Assembly (NCBI GenBank): GCA_020186115.1
Contig: WSYJ01000139.1
Span: forward strand, 1 to 64,000
Reading direction: 5' to 3'
DNA from: Histomonas meleagridis
Lineage: Eukaryota > Parabasalia > Tritrichomonadida > Dientamoebidae
Length of the DNA stretch: 64,000 bases
Shown here: positions 34,470-45,672 of the stretch, in pieces
Numbering within the stretch: position 1 is the stretch's first letter
Layout of the letters: every line of letters begins with the position of its first letter
Notes under the pieces: generated by a model
What the model saw: the letters and a program-made list of their open reading frames with translations, nothing else
Told to the model about the DNA's origin: nothing
Database searches by the model: none
Position numbers and translations under genes: made by a program

Positions 34470-35460
34470 GTATGATCTTAAAATCTAGTGTTAAAGGAAG
34501 AAATATTGTCTCAAACATTACATTTCGACAAGGTACTAAAACATTATTAATTCAAGATTTAAACATGTTATAAAATGCATTGTTTATATCATGGTTCAAA
34601 TCCTAAATATTATGATGAATTTATTTTAGATTTACCATATCCAATAAAAAAAGATATATTTATAGATTTTAAATTATATCATTTAGAGAGTAAATCACAA
34701 TCTACACAATCTGAATCAAGTTCAATTGAACATATTGGTGCAGGATCAATATCAATTTTACAAGATGGTAGAATATTAGCAAATGGAGAACATAAAGTTA
34801 ATATTATTGATAGTAAGAATTGGTATTATAAAGCAGTATTATTTATAGATGTTAAAGTAATTTCATCGAATTATTCACCAAATGCTACAACAAATGAAAT
34901 GATGTTAGGTAATTGTGAACATACTGATCAAGTAAATTATTTTTCAGTTGCCATATATTTAAATCCTTTATTCGATAAAATACTTAAAGATATTTCAGAA
35001 TATAAAAAAAATTCATTTTTAGCTTTATTAATTATTATTAATCAATTACCATTTAATAAAAAAGATTTAAGATATCAAGGTAAAGTTTGTAGATTATCAC
35101 AATAATATTATTCAACCTTGATTTATTAGATTTTTATGTTCAACATTGTGCTTTACATCATTTAGATCTTAATAAATTCTTTCAATTTTATGTAACTTTT
35201 TGGAATGATTATATAAAACAACCAGCTTCTGATGATAGAATTGATTTTCAATCTGTTTTTTTTATTAGATTTATTACTTAAATGTAAATTAGGAAAATCA
35301 TTTGTTTATAATGATTCTTATAAAGTTTTAAAAAAATCATTACAAAATGCAATAATTTATTTTAGATATGATGATTCTGATAAAGTTTGTCAATGTTTTA
35401 TAAAGATCTTTGTGAATTTTGTGATCGTGGAATTATTTTACAATTAATTTCGAATCATAT
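34470..35460 (+). pseudogene. DOCK-family RhoGEF fragment (DHR-1 region)
   Basis: The frame at 34575-35105 reads YHGSNPKYYDEFILDLPYPI, then IFIDFKLYHLES and AGSISILQDGRILANGEHKV. This is the order and spacing of the membrane-binding DHR-1 (C2) domain of DOCK Rac/Cdc42 exchange factors (NPxWYEExxxxLP, FxFxHxS, LxxDGR). Upstream, KGRNIVSNITFRQGTK in another frame fits the start of the same domain. Downstream frames (LDFYVQHCALHHLDLNKFFQ, then 35232-35447) look like the following helical part. Several indels and the absence of the catalytic DHR-2 domain show that it is a relic. Confidence 0.55.
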
Positions 35461-36285
35461 TCTCATATTTGAAATTAGAAGGAATAAATATTTATTTTTG
35501 ATCAATAATGTTTTATTGATTTCTTAAATTGTTTTTTGACTTCAAAAACTTTTTAATTTTATGTATTCCTTTAGAAAATGATGATATTAATTCTTGTGCT
35601 TTTTGTAAGTTTATTTTACCTATTTTTGAAGAAACTCTGCCTACTTATGAACAAACTTATAAATTTTTTGCTTTATTATATTGGAATGTAAGAATTTGTC
35701 TTTGTTTATATTTCCTTTTATAATTATTTTATTTTTATTATCTAGATATGATTTATCTAAATTAAATTATGAAATTATTCAAACTTGTAGTTTATTACCC
35801 TTGTTTCTCTCCAATTCGCTGCTGTATTCAATTTTCTTGACACATAAATTGAATAAAAAACCGTTTTCATCCATATTTCGTGCAAGCATTTTCCTTTTGC
35901 TGATTACAAATGTCTGGATTTGTACGGGTTAATGGACCTCTGTATTTAACCGCGTTGCCCTCATGTCATTTTTTTAAGAATCATTTCTTTCAAATTATTC
36001 ATATATTTGTTTTTAACCTAAAAAAGGTCAAGAGACAAATTTTAAGCCAATGATGACTTTTAGATACAACATAAGGGAACATAAAGCCACTCAACAAAAA
36101 AAAATGAAATTCGCAAAAATAAATTATTTGTTTAATTATCCAATTCTTCAATATTTTTAATGATCAACATTCCCTACAGTATCATGCAATTGTTCTTCAA
36201 GTTATAACAATCTTTGCCTTTTTGCATGTGATAATTTGAGATTTCACTAAATCATAATTTGGGATTACACTCTGAGCATTTTCAT
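35461..36285. other. Degraded DNA without a confident gene
   Basis: Short frames at 35529-35932 (LENDDINSCAFCKFILPIF) could be a further decayed part of the DOCK-like gene but I cannot confirm it. From 35940 to 36285 I see nothing recognisable. Confidence 0.4.
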
Positions 36286-36408
36286 TCATATAGCTTCCTC
36301 ATTTCTTTTGTAGTCGAAAGACAAACAGGAATAATGAATTTTTTATTCATCATAAATGGACCATGATTCTGTGATTGTATGCATTTGTAAGTGTTCCCAA
36401 GCTGCCAG
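36286..36408 (-). pseudogene. C-terminal stump of Tc1/mariner transposase
   Basis: Reading leftward from 36408 gives LAAWEHLQMHTITESWSIYD, a stop, and then a short Arg-containing tail. This resembles the end of Tc1/mariner transposases (W..I....I..L..S). The catalytic part lies at 55965-56570 on the other side of element B in the same orientation, so B appears to have split one gene. The assignment rests on short similarity. Confidence 0.45.
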
Positions 36409-36409
36409 T

Positions 36410-37726
36410 ACACACACACACACAGCGCTATTGAAGCTTCGCGTGATACGCTCGCTTCAAGCCGCGCTACATAAAATAAAGCATTAACGACGAGAGGATG
36501 ATTGAAAATTAGGATTAACGGTCGAGTTTAAAATAAGCATGTGCGAAAAATCTAACTATAACTTGTAACGTAACGTTACCTGTAACTTTGACATTTTGGA
36601 AAAAAGAAGAAGAATAAAGAACATGAGATGCAAAAACCAAGGTTACGTTACGTTACAGGTTATAAATTAAGTCTAGTTTTAAAGTAGTAATTTGATTTTT
36701 TAATGCAACTAAAAAGATGTCAGAAGTTACAATCGACATAAACGACAAATTCTGTTTAATGGACATTAGAAAAAAATAAAAACTATGATTTAAACGGAGA
36801 TGAAGCAATAAATGATTTAAAGAAATGTTTTTTAGTATGTGATTCAACACCTGAAGTATTTATGTTTAAAGATTATGACGCAGTGAATGATTATGTTAAA
36901 GTAAGTTATACATCAGAAAACGTTGCGAAACAAAAGCTAAAGAAAATAATTATTGGAAGAAGGACCGAAGGAAACAAAACAAAAAATGTTTCCGCTTGGG
37001 ATTTATATTTAGAAAATACAGAAATATTTACGGTAAAAGCATTAAAATTTTATTCAAATGACCCTCAAATTTTTTCTTACTTTAGAGGTTATGATTATAA
37101 AAAGCTTGATAAAGTAAAAACAGAAATTATACAACCGTTTTTAGATCACGTCAGAGAAGTAATAGCAAATGGTAATGAAGAAATTTATAGATATATTCTA
37201 ATTTGGGATCGCGAGCATTCTTCAAAAACCAAATTTCAAAACTGGAGTTGCTTTAGTTATATTAGGAAATCAAGGAACAGGAAAAAATACATTCTTTACA
37301 GATGTAATTTGCAAATTAATGGCAAGATACGCAAATGAAAATGTTACGAATATAGAATCAGTAGTCGGTAAATTTAATGCAACATTAGAAAACAAAAAAA
37401 TTACTGGTTTTTAAATGAACTACAAAGTATTGATACTAATAAATTTTTAAATTCCGATGCATTAAAATCTATTATAACAGATAAAACAATAAATATAAAT
37501 CAAAAGAATGAACCGATGAGAGAAACAGAAAACGTTGCGAATTTTATAATGGTATCGAATAATGATGTTCCAATAAAGATTGAAAGTTATGATAGAAGAT
37601 ATGTTGTAACAAAAACAAATGATAAGCATTTACAAGATTTCAAATATTTTGCAAATTTAGCGAAAACATTCACGCCTGAATTTTATGAAAATTTATTTAC
37701 ATTCTTTATGTTAATGGACGTGTCGA
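36410..37726 (+). repeat. Left TIR of element B, 1.32 kb
   Basis: Inverted match to 54651-55962, with scattered one-base indels in the helicase part. It ends at gtgtcga (37726), where the helicase copy is cut and joins the segment shared with element A. An inner fold-back is present: ctataacttgtaacgtaacg at 36555 against cgttacgttacaggttata at 36646. Confidence 0.9.
36424..36468. repeat. Terminal hairpin of element B, left
   Basis: Nested stems: AGCGC, TTGAAGC, GCGT, loop GAT, ACGC, GCTTCAA, GCGCT. The inner stems differ in sequence from those of element A but pair in the same positions. Confidence 0.8.
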
Positions 37727-37740
37727 TAAAGCTAAAATAA
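36717..37740 (+). pseudogene. Partial, broken helicase copy in left TIR
   Basis: Copy of the helicase gene at 54292-55656, beginning at the same ATG and covering about its first 330 codons. Extra bases near 36775 and 37207 and changes near 37390 and 37497 break the frame; the Walker A and arginine (DRRY) motifs remain visible in pieces. The 3' third is missing and a chance stop follows at 37738-37740. It exists because the left TIR reaches into the gene. Confidence 0.88.
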
Positions 37741-37756
37741 AAAAATGAAATAAAAA

Positions 37757-38515
37757 TTATTTTTGATTTTGAATTTCACCGACAAATAAATCTTCATCCT
37801 GTATGCCTTGAACAGAAATAGTTATATACATTGGATTCAGTAAATGTACTTCGTGAAGGTTTGCGTCAACGAGTGTCAACTGTATATGTGACAAATCATT
37901 AGAATTTATGTCAATTTCAAAATCAGCGTTTGATACAATAATCGGAAAATTTGCCGAAAAAGAGTTATTGATTCTAAGAACGATTTTTGAAATGTTAATG
38001 GTTTCGTTTAAATTTCTATAAGAACTTTTTCCAACATTCGACAAAAGATATAATACTGGAGTTGATAAAGTATTTCCGACTGATTCAGCGAATATTTCAA
38101 ATGTATCTGTACCATTAAATGTTGATGGTATAGGAAGAATTTGTGAGTATAATCCTGATATTTGAATTATATTATATGAAGCATTATTTATTGTAAAGGC
38201 ATTTGAAGAAGTAAATACAATTCTTCCGGCTTCGTCGACTTCAGACGTAACGCCTGATTCTTGAATTAAAGAATTCAACAGTAATATAAACGTTTGAGAG
38301 TTTAAGTCAGTGTAATCATTATTGAAATAGTATTTTTTACCGTTAATCTGTATAAAATCATCTTTCTCAATAACAACAATAGAACATTTAGTCGTTAACG
38401 ATGTTACAATCATTTTTGCTTGACGTGTTGGCGGTGACGGTAAGTTTACGTCAATTCTATTGTAATGTTCAGCGTCGTAGGAAGAAATTGTATAATCAAT
38501 TACTGCATTATACAT
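37757..38515 (-). CDS. Beta-rich virion-type protein, 252 residues (copy B)
   Basis: Intact and nearly identical to 17305-18063 (a few substitutions such as Trp to Ser in YLL(W/S)NVGKSS). In B its 3' end lies only 17 bases from the broken helicase copy, because the ATPase gene that neighbours it in A is gone. Same tentative role: minor capsid or fibre-base protein. Confidence 0.7.
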   Translation of the reverse strand: MYNAVIDYTISSYDAEHYNRIDVNLPSPPTRQAKMIVTSLTTKCSIVVIEKDDFIQINGKKYYFNNDYTDLNSQTFILLLNSLIQESGVTSEVDEAGRIVFTSSNAFTINNASYNIIQISGLYSQILPIPSTFNGTDTFEIFAESVGNTLSTPVLYLLSNVGKSSYRNLNETINISKIVLRINNSFSANFPIIVSNADFEIDINSNDLSHIQLTLVDANLHEVHLLNPMYITISVQGIQDEDLFVGEIQNQK

Positions 38516-38623
38516 TTTATATATTGTAAAAATTTATGAAAAACATATATAAAAAATTCAAGGGTTAAAAAATCACAAAAAGTTAACCTTTCAGTAACTC
38601 GAGCAAACATGCAATATTCATGT

Positions 38624-38669
38624 CAAATCATTCGAAAAATGCTCATTTTCTCCGTTTCGTTGAGGGTTA
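38624..38669 (-). repeat. Dispersed conserved box
   Basis: Same inverted box as at 18172: attcgaaaaatgctcatttt, then ctccgtttcgttgagggtt. Confidence 0.85.
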
Positions 38670-38756
38670 AAAAAAGGGTTAAAAAAAAAATTAGAGTTAA
38701 CCCTCAAAATTTTAATGGTACTTTTTAACATACTTTTTTAACATTTTATATGTAAA

Positions 38757-38912
38757 ATGTTTTTTATTGGTGTTTGGATGTGTGTTATTGGAACCATTTA
38801 CGTTTTAAATTCAATCGTAAATACAATGATAAAAATATATGTTGTATTTAACGAAGAGGAAGGAGATAAAAAAGAAATCCCTGAAGATATTAAAAGGTCA
38901 CTTTACTCTTAA
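38757..38912 (+). CDS. 51-residue membrane miniprotein (copy B)
   Basis: Identical at the protein level to 18320-18475: one hydrophobic helix, then a charged tail. Its stop overlaps the stop of the convergent gene at 38909. Confidence 0.65.
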   Translation: MFFIGVWMCVIGTIYVLNSIVNTMIKIYVVFNEEEGDKKEIPEDIKRSLYS

Positions 38913-39728
38913 AGTACAACAGTTTTTCTGTAATTATAAAGAAATACTAATTGAATAATAAACCTGCAATATTTCGGATAAATATTATTTTTTACCGTTT
39001 GTTGTAAATCTAATGTTAAATGTTGAGCCATCAGTTGGCGCGTTATATAATACAGTAGGTTTTTTTTTTTTTTCACCTTTGATGCCAATGAATCGTCTCT
39101 TCGAATCACTAAATGAAGCATGAAATTCTAAATACTCTCTGTTCCAAACATTATTAAAAGTCATTACTTCCTTTTGAGTTGACAAATAACTTATACTTTC
39201 TGACGTTACATCTTGATTTAAGAATTTCAAAAAACTTTCTAAATTAGATGTAGTACTTCCTGAATCAACAATCGCAAATTTTGCGACAAGATTTTGGCTT
39301 TCATCCGAGCCTACATAAGTACAAGCAAATATAAATTGCCTGAGTCTTCGTATTCATAAGATAATCTATAACTCGCAAATGAATTATTAAAACTATTACA
39401 AATTGACGTTAAAATTTCAAATAAAGTATTTTGCGCCATAACTTGAATTTTAATGATACGTGGATTAGGTGAAGAACCACTGACGCTTTCAGGTTTAGTT
39501 ACTTCAAACTGTAATGAGAAAAACGTGAGCGGTCGGCGTTATATCTAATCTTCTTATGCCAATAGCTTTATTCTGTGACGGAGACTCTAACCAACGTTGA
39601 GGATAACGGAAAGTATAACCATTTTGAGGATTTAATACTTCATACTTATCTAAATCAAGATTTGTATAATTTTCTTCAATCGGTAACTGAGACGCAGTTG
39701 TTGTAAATTGATTTTCAGTTTTATACAT
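38909..39728 (-). pseudogene. Beta-rich virion-type protein, frameshifted (copy B)
   Basis: Counterpart of 18472-19291. Relative to A there are one-base indels near 38995, 39328 and 39521. At 39060-39073 fourteen T replace a mixed stretch of the same length, turning DFYE into Lys-rich residues. At the place where A is shifted (near 18840), B keeps the frame. Confidence 0.75.
39060..39073. other. Length-preserving poly-T replacement
   Basis: Fourteen T where element A has tttttcataaaaat; both flanks match exactly. Confidence 0.9.
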
Positions 39729-39744
39729 TTTTATCTTATTAAAA
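39729..39744. promoter_or_regulatory. 16-base gap between divergent starts
   Basis: Identical to 19292-19307. The fibre and its divergent partner share these 16 bases as their whole intergenic region. Confidence 0.55.
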
Positions 39745-42700
39745 ATGTCAAATAAAAAGAAAGAAAAAATTGAAAATATAGTAAGAGCATTAATGAATAA
39801 AAACAGTGTTGTATACAGTAATCATTCAAAAACATCTGATACATTATCAAATGGTATATGTACATTACAGATAAATAGTTATGACAAATCATTTGTTTTC
39901 ACTTACGGAAGAAATCATGTTGTAATATCACCGTTAGATAATAGTATAAAAAATTTAAAGTATATCAATAATAATATTAAAGTTGATGATATACTTACTG
40001 GAGAAAATATAATGAAAAATGCATATATAATTGAAATGTTCGGTAATATAAATAAAGTATTGGATTTATATAAACAATTCGTAAAAATCAATGAAGATAG
40101 TAATAATGTTTCAATTACAAATTTAATTATTGATACCATTAATGGTTATTCAACAGATGATTTTGCATTAAAAAATCATACACATGAAATAATTAATAAT
40201 GATTTAGCTATTAATGGAAGTTTAGTTGCAAATTCCATTAACGGATATTATATTTCAAACAGTATTGGAGGAGGTTCTAATTCAACAGTAAATATTCCAT
40301 CAATCGCGACTATTAAATCAGATGGAGTCATGGAAGTCGGTGAGTATATTGATTTTCATTATAGAGATGATTATAATAAAGATAATACGTGGAGAATTAG
40401 AGCAATAACCGATACATTAAGTTTTCAAGCAAAAGGTGGAAGTACAATTAGTTTTAATAATAACGGTAATATAACAGTAAATAGTATTAATGGTATTTCT
40501 ACAAATGATATATCACTAACGACGCATAATCACGACGACAAATACTCTCCGTTAAATCATATTCATAGTGATTATCTAACTAATGCTAACTTAGAAAGTA
40601 TTAATCATAAATTAACAGGAATATATTATAATGAAGAAACAATTACTAATGAAGAAGAAGAAGAAGATATTACTGAAAAAATATACTTTAATAAATCAAG
40701 ATCTTATAGTTAATGGTACGATTAATGATATTAACACAGAAGAAATAGCTTTAGTTCGAGACGGAATTTTATCTACCGGAGACGTTATATCATTTGAAAA
40801 CGGAGTCAGTATATCAACTTATGATAATACTACTGATGAAGGAATTACTGAAAATAATTTATTAATAAATTTTTCCTAATGGTAATAGTATCATGTTAGA
40901 GGATAGCGGACATACTTATGGTATAATTAATAATGATGGAGAATTAAAAACAGAATACTATTTAACAAAACAAATGATCATTGATGATGAAGACATACAA
41001 GAAATTTTAATGGGACCGCCAGGGAGAAGACGGTGAATCCACATATAAAGAAAGTTTTGTTGATAGTATATTTGATATAATAGATACATTTTTTACAGCT
41101 GCTGATACAGCATATACTATAGCTCAAATTGTAAGTCAAATAAAAAATTTTGGGTGGGCAGGATTTTTATATATTAGTTTCGGTATTGATGTTATGAACT
41201 CAAAAAGTTATTTACCGTTATTATCATTGAAATCAGTGATTTTTGATGAATATGATATATCGACAGGTGAAATGTTGGAAGATTTAGAAGTTCCAAACGC
41301 TGAAGATATAGACCAAGAATTTAATGAATATAATTATTTAATAAATCTATTTTCTGAAATGAATATTATATTTAAAAATTTGAAGTATTATTATAAAGAC
41401 GTCTCTAAAGGTCAAAGAACAAATGAATTAGGTCTTTTATTAGTCGATTGTCAGATATATAAACGTTTCGTTAATCATAAACATGATAATTATTTAATAG
41501 CTGCTGATTTAAATAATTATACAGGAATAACTTATCATAAAGATTTATTAGAAACTAATGAAGAGGAGGAAGAAATATATGAAATCTACACGTCAATTAA
41601 TCAAGATTTAAAGGTTAATGGATCGCTGATCTCCGATAGCTTTAGCTGTCGCGGTAATGTTGAATGTACAACAATTAATGGTATTGATTTAGATGAATTA
41701 TCTGTTATCAGTAATGATATATTTAATATTAACAATAAATTAACAGGTATTACTTTTAATAAAGATTATGTCGAAACAAATGAAGAAGAAGATATTTATG
41801 AAATTTACACGTCAATTAATCAAGATTTAAAAATAAATGGTAATATAGAATGTACAACTATTAATGGTATTGATACTAATAACTTTTCTTTAACAAATCA
41901 TACTCACAATCAATATTTAACTAATGATAATTTAACTGATATAAATAAGGCTTTAACAGGAATATCATATAATGAATATGGCGATTGGACTAAGATTAAA
42001 CATGATTTATTAGTAGGTAATGATATTTCATGTAGAATATTGACAGCAAGTCGTAATATTAATATTGATTGTAGTAAATATTCAGATGATACAAATATTT
42101 ATAAAGGATTGTTTATTCATAGAACTAATGCAATGCCGGGTGATTCTATTAGAATGGAAATAGGTGTATTGCCTAATGGAGATGATTGTAGCGTAATAGA
42201 ACATTACGTAGGTTCTGATGATAATATTGATACTTGTCTAAGATTCAAAGTTTGTGATGGCAATTATGTAAGTATATATAAAAATGGTAATATTAGTTGT
42301 AATAGTATTAATGGAATTGATACTAATAATATTTCATTAACAACACATAATCATGATGATAAATATTCTTTATTAAATCATAATCATACAGAATTTAATA
42401 ATGCTATTACTATTAATGGTGAACTTATTGTAAATAGTGATATATTTATTGATGGTAATATAAATTGTATTTCTATTAATAATATTTCTGTTGATAATTT
42501 CTCATTAAAAAATCATACTCATGATACTATTGATAATGATTTAAATGTTAATGGTAATTTATATTGTGAAACAATTAATGGAAAAATACCTGAAGAATTC
42601 TCATTAAAATATCATAATCATGACGAAAGATATTCTTTAACAACACATAATCATGATGATAAATACTCTTCGTTAAATCATACTCATAATGAATACTCAT

Positions 42701-43757
42701 TAACAACACATAATCATGATGATAAATACTCTTCGTTAAATCATACACATGAAATTATTAATAATGATTTAGCTATTAATGGTAGTCTTGTCGCAAATTC
42801 CATTAACGGATATTATATTTCAAACAGTATTGGAGGAGGTTCTAATTCAACAGTAAATATTCCATCAATCGCGACTATTAAATCAGATGGTGTAATGGAA
42901 GTTGGTACAATATATTGACTTTCATGATAATAATGATTTAAATAGTGATTATTCTTGGAGAATAAGAACTGCCGGCAATGTTATGTATTTCGGTAAACTT
43001 GATAATAATGATGGTGTTATTAGTTTCAATGGAATTGATGGTAATATAAATTGTATTTCTATTAATGATATACCTGTTAATAATTTTTTTTTTTTTTTTC
43101 ATACTCATAGTTATAATGATATTACTGATAAACCATCAACATTTACTCCATCATCTCATACTCATCAACCTGCTGATATTGTTCCTTATCAAAATTCTGT
43201 ATTAAAAACAGGAAGATTTTTTTTTTTTTTTTTTCATAATAATTCAACAGAAGCACCAGGTATTTATACTTGGCGTATAGCATCATATGAAAATGAATTA
43301 GGATTTTGGCATATATCAGATGATACATACAGAAAAGCTATTATATCAAGTAGTGGTGGAGGTCAGATTAATAAAACTATTGTGCATAATGCGCCGATAG
43401 ACGAAACATTAACATTAAATGATTTTGATATTGGCTCTCCTGTATTTATAACAGGTAACGTATATAAATTAAATAATAATAATTATACTTCAGTTACTGA
43501 TTCTACTAATTGTATTCCTAGTGTTAAATCATCAGGAACTTATAAAGAATTTATCGGAATTTGTACAGCAAAACATAACTCTGGTGAAATTTTTTTTTTT
43601 TTTTTCACAATTAAACAAGACATATCGATTAATCAAGTTTTATGATGAAACTATATTAGATGACGAAACACCATTAACGGCAAAAATAAATAATATGATT
43701 ATTGGAAAAGTCACCGCTATTATATCTGATTCTCTGTTAGCTGTATTTCGGCAATAA
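39745..43757 (+). pseudogene. Phage-tail-fibre-like HxH repeat protein (copy B)
   Basis: Counterpart of 19308-23463, with the same modules. Differences: extra A near 40676, a changed and lengthened T tract near 40872, extra G in the GPPGEDG region near 41025, extra T near 42905, and an ~80-base deletion near 43637. Three stretches are replaced by poly-T (43084, 43217, 43590). It has two rather than three of the 63-base HxH units (42630-42750). An uninterrupted stretch of 574 codons (41194-42918) shows the repeat architecture best. As in phage fibres, it would be expected to form a metal-stabilised trimeric shaft for host attachment. Confidence 0.85.
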
Positions 43758-43759
43758 TA

Positions 43760-44044
43760 TCGCGAATTCTTTTTAATGATTCATTCACATAAATTAACAC
43801 TTCATTTATTTTTTTTATGTTGTTCTGCAATAATATTTTTATTCTTTTTACTTCTTTTATTCTTCGGTTCGTTAATTTCTAAATATTGTTTACAAATTTC
43901 TAATGGTGATTTTTCTATTAAATCATTTTCTACAATAAATATAGTCATTAAATGAATATATAATTCATTTAAATGAATTTTTGCAGTTTCTATTTCTTCG
44001 TTAATATTTTCATTTATTTTCTTTATATCAAAAAATCTTTCCAT
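43760..44044 (-). pseudogene. Small helical protein (copy B, stop lost)
   Basis: Counterpart of 23478-23783. An extra T near 43808 shifts the frame, and a ~35-base deletion near 43748 removed the original 3' end and joined it to the fibre stop. Confidence 0.6.
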
Positions 44045-44137
44045 TTTATATAAAATAAAAAAATAAAAAAAATAAAAATTAACTTTAAAAAAATAATGCT
44101 AATTTATAAAAAATTTATTTTTTTAATTTCTATAAAA

Positions 44138-44648
44138 ATGTTAATGAAAAAATTCTTGTTCTGCTCTTGTTTCGGAAAATCAAACGTCTGCTTTATGCTT
44201 AACTAAATTAAATAATATAAAGATTGAAAATAAAATTAATGATTCAGTAAATGATTATTCAAATACTATTAAAGAATATAAAAATAAAATCTTAAATCAT
44301 CAACTTCCCGTTGAAGTTAAATTAGAAAGAAATCAACAATATTTAGAACAAATTTTAGAATTTGCAAAATCAATTCCTGCTGTAAGTATTCCTGAATTAA
44401 CACTTGATGTTTCAGTCAAAAGTTTTCCAAAAATTGAAATTGAAAAAAGTGATTCAACAGAAATAAAAGCGTTAATTAGAAAAATTAACAGAAAAACACA
44501 AACCTTTTCTTGTAATCACTCAGCACTCGAACGTAAAGCATTAACATATAATGCTGATGCCTTAAAATTACGTAAAAGGTCTGAATTAAAGATAATTGAT
44601 GATTTTTATAAATTATTAGCTGAGTATTGCTGGCGAATTAAAAAATAA
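44138..44648 (+). pseudogene. Unrecognised ~169-residue protein, indel near start
   Basis: A continuous frame from about 44155 to 44648 encodes a helical, Lys/Glu/Ser-rich protein (PVEVKLERNQQYLEQILEFA ... YCWRIKK). One extra A near 44150, relative to element A, disconnects it from the ATG at 44138. If the A sequence is right the gene is intact in principle. No domain is recognised. It is followed after 41 bases by the next gene on the same strand. Confidence 0.5.
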
Positions 44649-44689
44649 AGATTTAAGAGGAAAAGGAATTTAATGAGTTTAATATTGAA

Positions 44690-45112
44690 ATGTATGATGT
44701 TGATAAAGTTATTGAAGCTTCAATGAATTTTTCGGCTGAAGTTTATAATTTCAACGCTAAGTATCATTCACTGAAATGTGATAAATGTGAAAAATTGATG
44801 AAAGAATATGAATATTCATTAGAAGATATAGAAGATAGAAGAAAAGAAGCGGAAGAAAGATTACAAGATGAAATTAAAAGGATTCAAGAAGAAGTCGATG
44901 AAATAGAAGATAAAGAGAATATTAATGATTTTGTTAAAGAGTATTTTCCAAATAAAGAAAGAATTCCTGTTATGTCAATCGTTAAAATGTGGAAAGCAGT
45001 TAAAAAGCGTATGATTCGGAAAGATGAGATTAAAGGAATGCTTGAGGAAACAGGAAATTGGAAAATAACAAACGTTCATAATACACTTTATGCTACAAAA
45101 ATAAAAGAATAA
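44690..45112 (+). CDS. Coiled-coil protein with C-terminal helical domain (copy B)
   Basis: 140 residues: CDKC near residues 30-33, a Glu/Lys/Arg coiled coil at 40-80, and a compact C-terminal segment ending NVHNTLYATKIKE that resembles a small DNA-binding or winged-helix tail. One residue differs from A in NK(D/E)RIP. It is the middle of three consecutive plus-strand genes before the polymerase-like gene. Confidence 0.65.
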   Translation: MYDVDKVIEASMNFSAEVYNFNAKYHSLKCDKCEKLMKEYEYSLEDIEDRRKEAEERLQDEIKRIQEEVDEIEDKENINDFVKEYFPNKERIPVMSIVKMWKAVKKRMIRKDEIKGMLEETGNWKITNVHNTLYATKIKE

Positions 45113-45186
45113 AGATTCGGGAACAAAGTTTAATGAAAAAAATTAAACTTAGTTTTAAAAAAAATTATTTTTTTATTTTTGATAAA

Positions 45187-45672
45187 ATGCCAAAAAGATT
45201 GAGCAAAAAAGAAGTTAGAAATTTATTTGAAAAATACGGATACACTTTACCGAAAAATTTTGTTTATAGAAATACTTCAACTCCACTTGAAGTTTATGAC
45301 GAACAACATCAAAGTTATATAAGATTAAGTGTTAATCAGTTAAGATATAGAATATCAAGAGGAAGAGCAGAATACATCCCAGAGGAAATTAATAATTTAA
45401 TGAATCTTCCTTTAAGTGATAATGAATCGAAAAATAAAGATTCATTTGAACGTTTTAGTGAAAAGAAAGATGGATTTTTCAAAAATGAATCAGAAGATTT
45501 TAAACGTGAAGTATTTAATTTAACAAATAAATTGACAAAAAATTTAATGAAACAAAAAGATTTTACGTTTGAAAACAAATCAAGTATTGATACATTTCTT
45601 TCTGCTTTGATGTATGCGATTGAAACAGCAGGACCTAAAATTAATAAAGATATTAAAAATGACTTTAATTGA
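45187..45672 (+). CDS. Unrecognised 161-residue protein
   Basis: I chose the ATG at 45187 over 45133 because it follows ttttgataaa, like other starts here, and because the extra 18 codons would be low-complexity. Lys/Asn/Ser-rich, with an N-terminal helical motif (KKEVRNLFEKYGY) and a conserved patch (YIRLSVNQLRYRISRGRAEY) that could bind nucleic acid. It overlaps the next gene by 14 bases. The element A copy is cut off by the satellite after ~33 codons. Confidence 0.65.
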   Translation: MPKRLSKKEVRNLFEKYGYTLPKNFVYRNTSTPLEVYDEQHQSYIRLSVNQLRYRISRGRAEYIPEEINNLMNLPLSDNESKNKDSFERFSEKKDGFFKNESEDFKREVFNLTNKLTKNLMKQKDFTFENKSSIDTFLSALMYAIETAGPKINKDIKNDFN

